Positions 59,926-64,000 of a stretch of DNA of 64,000 nt are shown one piece after another. The notes below the pieces were generated by a model. That model saw nothing but the letters and a program-made list of their open reading frames with translations. It searched no databases and was not told where the DNA came from. This DNA comes from an uncultured Lachnospiraceae bacterium. GTDB lineage: Bacteria > Bacillota > Clostridia > Lachnospirales > Lachnospiraceae. The position numbers were made by a program, and so were the translations under genes. Within the stretch, counting starts at the first letter, position 1, and the number at the start of each line of letters is the position of its first letter. Where the stretch lies: positions 65,753 through 129,752 of the forward strand of contig CAJTYM010000003.1 of assembly GCA_910583835.1 (NCBI GenBank), in the 5' to 3' direction.

Positions 59926-62331
59926 CTACTGATTGCCTGGTCTTCCACCACCTGGCATATCTCCTCCACCCGGCATTCCGCCTCCGTCTGGCATCCCACC
60001 ATTTGGCATATCTCCCATATCCCCTTTCGGACCGCCTTCCATGCCGCCAAATCCTTGGGATTCTTTCTGTCCGGAGATATTTCCAAGCCTCTGGTAATAA
60101 ACCTTATCTCCCTCTGACAATCCTTCGGTGATTTCCACCGTGCTCCCATCCGACAGACCGGTAGTCACTTCCTGCTCGCCGGCAAGGTTTCCCTCACTGT
60201 CGGCCTGCGTATATACAAATACTTTCGTGCCACGCTCCTGAAGCGCATTGACAGGAATCGTCACCACATTCTCCCGCTTTTCAATCGTAATTATAGCAGA
60301 AGCGTTCATGCCCTCTTTCATGCGCTCATCTCCCGGAATCTCCACCTCTACCGTGTACTTGGCAACCCCGCTGTTAGAACTGCTGGCTGAACCTCCCACC
60401 TTAGTCACGGTTCCTGTGAATGTCTCATCTTCTAAAGCATCCAGAGTGATTTCTGCCTGCTGCCCCTCAGACACCGAATTGATATCCAGCTCATCTACAT
60501 TCACTGCCAAAACCATGGTCTCCGAGGAAGAGATGGTAAACGCTGTGACCTCATTGCCTGAATCCGTGCCCTCTGTGCTGCTGTTTTGTCCGCTCTCCTG
60601 GCTGCTGCTTTGGGAAGAAGCGCTAGTTGAAGCCAGGCTCACACTCTGGCTTCCATTTTCGGAAGCATTTCCTACTGCAGCCGCGTTCTGATTTCCCCCT
60701 GCTGTTCCTCCTGTGCCGTTGCCTATAGTTCCTCCTGCTGTTCCTCCTGTGCCGTTGCCTATATCCCCTCCTGTCGTTCCTCCTGTGCCGTTGCCTATAT
60801 CCCCTCCTGTCGTTCCTTCTGTGCTTTCATTTCCTTCTGTCTTTCCCTTTGAATCTTCCTTTTTGTTTTCACCCTCTGTCCCCTCCTGCTTGTTATTTCC
60901 ATTCCCATCAGTCTGCCCTTTTTCACCCTCATCTTCTTTTTGGGAATTTGTTTTCTCTGCTGCCGTGAAAGGGTAAGTGAGACAAAAACTCAATTCCTTT
61001 CCATCTCCTGCCACTGTCACGCCAGACAGCACCCCAGCCTTGGCTTGAGCGATACTTTTATCGCAAAACAGGTATCCCTCCCCGGCTGTCAACGTCACAA
61101 ATGCCTGATACGATGTCTCTGCCGCAAATTTCTTACACTCAGGCTTCCAGGAAACCTGCCCCTGATAGCTGCCATCCTCTGTGCGCAGCACGGTCTGTGG
61201 CACATTTCCTGTTTTCGGCGATTCTATGACAAGCAGTTCCTGATTGGATGCGCCTGATTCTGTAACTTCCAAGACGAGATTTTTTCCCGCTCCTGTCCCA
61301 TCCTGCACATTGCCCGCTGTCCCATCCATATTTCCTGAATCCTGTGCGCTTCCCACTACTGTAACTGCATTCTTTAAAATCTCTGCATTTCCTACTACTG
61401 TAGCTGCATTCTGCGATACTTCTACATTTCCTACTACTGTAGCTGCATTCTGCGATATCTCCGTGGTTTTTGCTGTTGTGGCTGCCGCCTGGGACTCCTG
61501 CCCGCTTTCTGCCCCTGTGGCGCTGCCCTGTGCCGAGATATTTACAGACTTTATGATTCCGTCTGCTTCTGCCGTGATAACACCGCTTTTAGATAACGCC
61601 GTAAGCTTCTGCAAGCTCTGCACCAGTTCCTGCCTTTTGGCCATCAGTTCCTGATACTCCAGACTCTGTCCATCATTTGTAATTTGAAAGAGCGCCGTCC
61701 CTTCATACACATTGTCTCCTTCAGACACGTAGATTTCTTCCATAGTTCCCACCGTTGCCGTAACGGCAAGCTCATCTTCTGTCCCCTCCTCGTCGGCGCT
61801 GCCAACGGACAGCAGCAGCAACGCGCCATGCTCTGCCATACAGTCCGCAACTTCCTGCCCTTGCTGTACATATATCTTCTTTACAGTCCCCTCTGTCTTA
61901 GAGGTCACAGACTGGCTGTCTTCCTCTTCCTTGCTGTCTTCTATTTCCTCGTCCAAATCGTCCAGTTCTTCCTGAATATCCTCCATCGCTCTGCGCACCG
62001 AGACTTGGTTGATCACAGCAAGCACATCCCCTTGGGAAACATAATCGTTCTCCTCCACATTTACTTCATCCACAACAATACCGGAAGGGATGGTAACAGA
62101 GGAACCCTCTTGATATTGTAAATTTCCCGTCCCCACGATGGTATCTGAAACAGTTCCCACTTCGGCCTGTATTTCCTGAATGGGCACTTCCCGGGCAGCT
62201 GTATGCCCTCCCTGTATCCCTTCCAGAAAATAAATTCCCCACGCTGCCACCCCAGTCCCCACAATCACAACAGCCAGCAAAAGGATTTTTTTCTTTCTCG
62301 ATATTCTGCTCCACTTTCCTGCTTTCTTCAT
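59926..62331 (-). CDS. HlyD/MacA-type adaptor with low-complexity repeats
   Basis: An 801-residue membrane-fusion-type protein. It has an N-terminal helix (ILLLAVVIVGTGVAAWGIYF), a lipoyl/biotinyl-like region (VNVEENDYVSQGDVLAVINQ), coiled coil and a beta-barrel part (TLDALEDETFTGTVTKVGG; MNASAIITIEKRENVVTIP). Inserts of low complexity include three copies of a 13-residue unit (NAATVVGN) and three of a 12-residue Gly-rich unit (GGDIGNGTGGTT), and the C-terminus is Gly/Met/Pro-rich. Such inserts lengthen the usual 400-residue protein. ATG at 62331 after GAGGAGAGAACAAG. It couples the permease to the outside of the cell. Confidence 0.85.
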   Translation of the reverse strand: MKKAGKWSRISRKKKILLLAVVIVGTGVAAWGIYFLEGIQGGHTAAREVPIQEIQAEVGTVSDTIVGTGNLQYQEGSSVTIPSGIVVDEVNVEENDYVSQGDVLAVINQVSVRRAMEDIQEELDDLDEEIEDSKEEEDSQSVTSKTEGTVKKIYVQQGQEVADCMAEHGALLLLSVGSADEEGTEDELAVTATVGTMEEIYVSEGDNVYEGTALFQITNDGQSLEYQELMAKRQELVQSLQKLTALSKSGVITAEADGIIKSVNISAQGSATGAESGQESQAAATTAKTTEISQNAATVVGNVEVSQNAATVVGNAEILKNAVTVVGSAQDSGNMDGTAGNVQDGTGAGKNLVLEVTESGASNQELLVIESPKTGNVPQTVLRTEDGSYQGQVSWKPECKKFAAETSYQAFVTLTAGEGYLFCDKSIAQAKAGVLSGVTVAGDGKELSFCLTYPFTAAEKTNSQKEDEGEKGQTDGNGNNKQEGTEGENKKEDSKGKTEGNESTEGTTGGDIGNGTGGTTGGDIGNGTGGTAGGTIGNGTGGTAGGNQNAAAVGNASENGSQSVSLASTSASSQSSSQESGQNSSTEGTDSGNEVTAFTISSSETMVLAVNVDELDINSVSEGQQAEITLDALEDETFTGTVTKVGGSASSSNSGVAKYTVEVEIPGDERMKEGMNASAIITIEKRENVVTIPVNALQERGTKVFVYTQADSEGNLAGEQEVTTGLSDGSTVEITEGLSEGDKVYYQRLGNISGQKESQGFGGMEGGPKGDMGDMPNGGMPDGGGMPGGGDMPGGGRPGNQ

Positions 62332-62351
62332 ATCTTGTTCTCTCCTCTCAC

Positions 62352-63068
62352 TTAAACCGTTCCTGTGTCACTGTCCTGTCCATCAGCCGGAGGATTCACA
62401 TCTGCTCCATTGCCCTCCGGAACCGATAACACGGTAATTTCAGCTGCCTTTTTATCATCTGTAAATGTGACCATGATAATATCCCCTTCTGAGATATCTG
62501 AAACTGCAATCTCTTCACTGCTATTCTCCTGTCCAGCCCCCGGTTCTTGCGGCGGCTCTCTATCCGGCTTCTGCGGCATTGCCCCACTACCTTCGCCTGG
62601 CTCTCCATCCGGCTTCTGCGGCATTGCCCCACTACCTTCGCCTGGCTCTCCATCCGGCTTCTGCGGCATTGCCCCACTATCTTCGCCTGGCTCTCCATCC
62701 GGCTTCTGCGGTGCAGCTCCGTTTCCAGGTAAACCGCTCATGGTCTGGCGTTTCAGCACAGTCTCTTCGGTAACCTTAATCACCTGCTCTTCTCCAGTCA
62801 AATCCAACATGGAAGGTTTTTCCTCGGCCTGATTTTGCTCTGGTTTCTTTGCCGATCCCTCTTTCGGTTGTTCCATCTCTTTTCTCGTTCCAACCTTTAT
62901 GGTAATCAAATCCTCCGATGTCTTGCTGACCTCGCCGTATACTGCGTCTTCCTCTTCCCATCCATGGAACATCTTCTCCTCCGGTTCTCTATCTGACTTC
63001 CCACAGCCAACAAGCATTGTTGCTGCCAAAGCTGCACTTAACAGGATTACTGCAAATTTCCTCTTCAT
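62352..63068 (-). CDS. Repeat-containing lipoprotein of the export operon
   Basis: A 238-residue protein with a lipobox (LAATMLVGCGKS, Cys about residue 21). The middle has four copies of a 15-residue unit, QKPDGEPGEGSGAMP, encoded by a 45-bp tandem DNA repeat (about 62555-62720). The rest contains beta-type segments (ITVKVGTRKEME; EITVLSVPEG). ATG at 63068 after AAAGGATGGG. It is first of the MacAB-like operon and may capture or sense its substrate. Confidence 0.82.
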   Translation of the reverse strand: MKRKFAVILLSAALAATMLVGCGKSDREPEEKMFHGWEEEDAVYGEVSKTSEDLITIKVGTRKEMEQPKEGSAKKPEQNQAEEKPSMLDLTGEEQVIKVTEETVLKRQTMSGLPGNGAAPQKPDGEPGEDSGAMPQKPDGEPGEGSGAMPQKPDGEPGEGSGAMPQKPDREPPQEPGAGQENSSEEIAVSDISEGDIIMVTFTDDKKAAEITVLSVPEGNGADVNPPADGQDSDTGTV

Positions 63069-63277
63069 AAGTTTCACCCATCCTTTCTTTGTACCGCGCA
63101 CTATGTAATTCCCGCTAAGTATAATCTGCAAACTTTAAATGGAACTTAAATTTAATGTGAAAAATCCATGAAAAATACAGGGTTTTTGAGAAACTGTTGC
63201 TAATTTGTTGCTAACCAGCAACTATTATAAGCGCGTATTTTCTTACGGCTGACTGCTTTTTTACGGACATTCCATAC

Positions 63278-63310
63278 AAAAAAAAGAGAGCGGTGGCAAG
63301 TTCCGCTCTC
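63278..63310 (-). terminator. Strong terminator after the 48-residue gene
   Basis: GAGAGCGG (63310-63303, read on the minus strand) pairs with CCGCTCTC (63293-63286), followed by eight T residues (63285-63278). It lies directly beyond the stop at 63320. The gap down to the lipoprotein gene holds only its upstream region. Confidence 0.85.
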
Positions 63311-63319
63311 CCTTATTCT

Positions 63320-63466
63320 TTATTCAGTTTTTTCCTTTTCTTTCTTTTCTCTCCGCAATTCTGCGATTTTTCTTTTTGCTTCCTCTAAGTCCTTGCATCC
63401 GTCTACTATCATTTCAATCATCTGCAAGATTCCGTCATATTGTCTATCCGTCATAACCTCTACCAT
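63320..63466 (-). CDS. 48-residue coiled-coil protein
   Basis: The ATG at 63466 follows GGAGGAAAGGAT. The protein begins MVEVMTDRQYDGILQMIEMI and ends in a Lys/Glu-rich helix (REKKEKEKTE). It is 75 bases downstream of the AbrB-type gene on the same strand and ends at a strong terminator. No family recognised; it may be a partner of the AbrB-type protein. Confidence 0.7.
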   Translation of the reverse strand: MVEVMTDRQYDGILQMIEMIVDGCKDLEEAKRKIAELRREKKEKEKTE

Positions 63467-63541
63467 ATCCTTTCCTCCGTTCTTCATCAGATTTACTTGC
63501 CTTATCTGAAAATACCATTATATCAATATTGGTTACCAACG

Positions 63542-63724
63542 TCAAGCGTTTACTTTCTTTTCTATGATTATTTTCCCATCAGAAAAAGAAACTAATACGC
63601 TTTTATCTTCCTGAGTTACCCCCAGTTCCTTTACCATTTCAGCCGGAAGACTGATTTTATAGTTAACCGAATTTTTCCCGGCAGTTCCCCCAGCTTTTCC
63701 AATGATTATATTTCTTTCTACCAT
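63542..63724 (-). CDS. AbrB/SpoVT-type DNA-binding protein
   Basis: A 60-residue swapped-hairpin protein: NSVNYKISLPAEMVKELGV followed by DKSVLVSFSDGKIIIEKK, the AbrB/MazE pattern. It could be a transition-state-type regulator or the antitoxin of a small toxin pair. ATG at 63724 after ATAGGAGGATTTC. Confidence 0.82.
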   Translation of the reverse strand: MVERNIIIGKAGGTAGKNSVNYKISLPAEMVKELGVTQEDKSVLVSFSDGKIIIEKKVNA

Positions 63725-63816
63725 CCGAAATCCTCCTATCATTGGTTGCCTATCTATATCATAAAATAATTGGTTACCAAATGCAAGAAAAATATTTTTG
63801 AAAACGTTGGGTATCA

Positions 63817-63945
63817 ATGAATATAGCGCATCCCCACCACTCACCCAGCGGGGATGCGCCGGGAGAAAGCAATGAATATCACGAAACATGGGATTGGATT
63901 ATAGAAAATTTGAATAGGCTGAAAGCAGAACAGACGGCAGGATAA
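63817..63945 (+). CDS. Possible 42-residue protein
   Basis: An open frame from the ATG at 63817 gives MNIAHPHHSPSGDAPGESNE, then an amphipathic helix (TWDWIIENLNRLKAE) and a TAA at 63943. No strong ribosome site is present. GCGCATCCCC...GGGGATGCGC (63826-63859) forms a hairpin inside it, and GAACAG/CTGTTC (63928-63961) forms one at the end. The helical tail suggests real coding or a fragment of a mobile-element gene. Confidence 0.35.
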   Translation: MNIAHPHHSPSGDAPGESNEYHETWDWIIENLNRLKAEQTAG

Positions 63946-64000
63946 CACCCGCCGCCTGTTCCAAACATCAGACCATCCCCAGCAGGGATTTCCACATCTT

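Noticed and set aside
62547..62773. Plus-strand repetitive open frames
   Set aside because: They are antisense readings of the 45-bp tandem repeat in the lipoprotein gene.

Overview
The window looks like a piece of a chromosome from an anaerobic, low-to-mid GC Firmicute, most likely family Lachnospiraceae. The support is indirect but consistent: strong AGGAGG-type ribosome sites, tightly packed and overlapping operons, a methionine synthase whose reactivation domain is a separate protein, a GGGtGRT protein beside an Fe-S scaffold, QueH, a DUF4474 protein, and a LytG-like glucosaminidase with fibronectin-type repeats. No rRNA, tRNA or CRISPR array was seen.

Layout. 1-10.5 kb: a subtilisin-like protease cut by the window edge, a phosphoesterase pair, the metF / activation-protein / metH operon, a small unknown gene beside a structured intergenic region, a DUF6033-like gene and a flavodoxin-type reductase. 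10.5-22.6 kb: one eight-gene operon on the minus strand with a consensus promoter, described below. 22.7-26.1 kb: a TetR-CPBP protease-YbhB operon with a clear operator, then a small gene paired with an FRG-domain protein. 26.2-45 kb: mostly ordinary genes (GGGtGRT and Fe-S scaffold, cell-wall glucosaminidase, ABC exporter, topoisomerase III with an ATPase, asd, argH, queH, an alcohol dehydrogenase, an M15 peptidase and an SGNH-type protein). 45-56 kb: a substrate-import type ABC pair, an SPFH / membrane / TIR three-gene operon, and a stretch of gene debris that includes a shrunken copy of that ABC pair, a truncated Lgt-like gene and an XRE fragment, with rtcB among them. 56-64 kb: a MATE pump, an SCP2 protein, a MacAB-like export operon with a repeat-rich adaptor and lipoprotein, and an AbrB-type regulator next to a small coiled-coil protein.

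The most striking system is the operon at 10515-22593. In order of transcription it encodes a 66-residue peptide with a Cys-rich tail, two radical SAM/SPASM enzymes, a PqqD-like peptide-binding protein, a 907-residue P-loop ATPase, an 897-residue adenosine-deaminase-like protein, a B12-type radical SAM protein and a UvrA-like ABC ATPase. The ATPase and deaminase match the size, order and motifs of RdrA and RdrB of the RADAR anti-phage system. The first four genes have the layout of a radical-SAM RiPP (ribosomally made, modified peptide) pathway. I know of no described system that combines RiPP maturation with a RADAR-like module in one transcription unit; this is the main candidate for an undescribed system. 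The joint function is inference; the gene content, motifs and coupling are read from the sequence.

Several non-coding structures also stand out: a 360-bp foldback element with 27-bp terminal inverted repeats and a possible 7-bp target duplication (28101-28460), a multi-armed palindrome (1921-2048), a possible structured RNA (8696-8885) that shares a 27-nt segment with 46909-46935, and a deletion-scarred fossil of the ABC pair (55125-55390).
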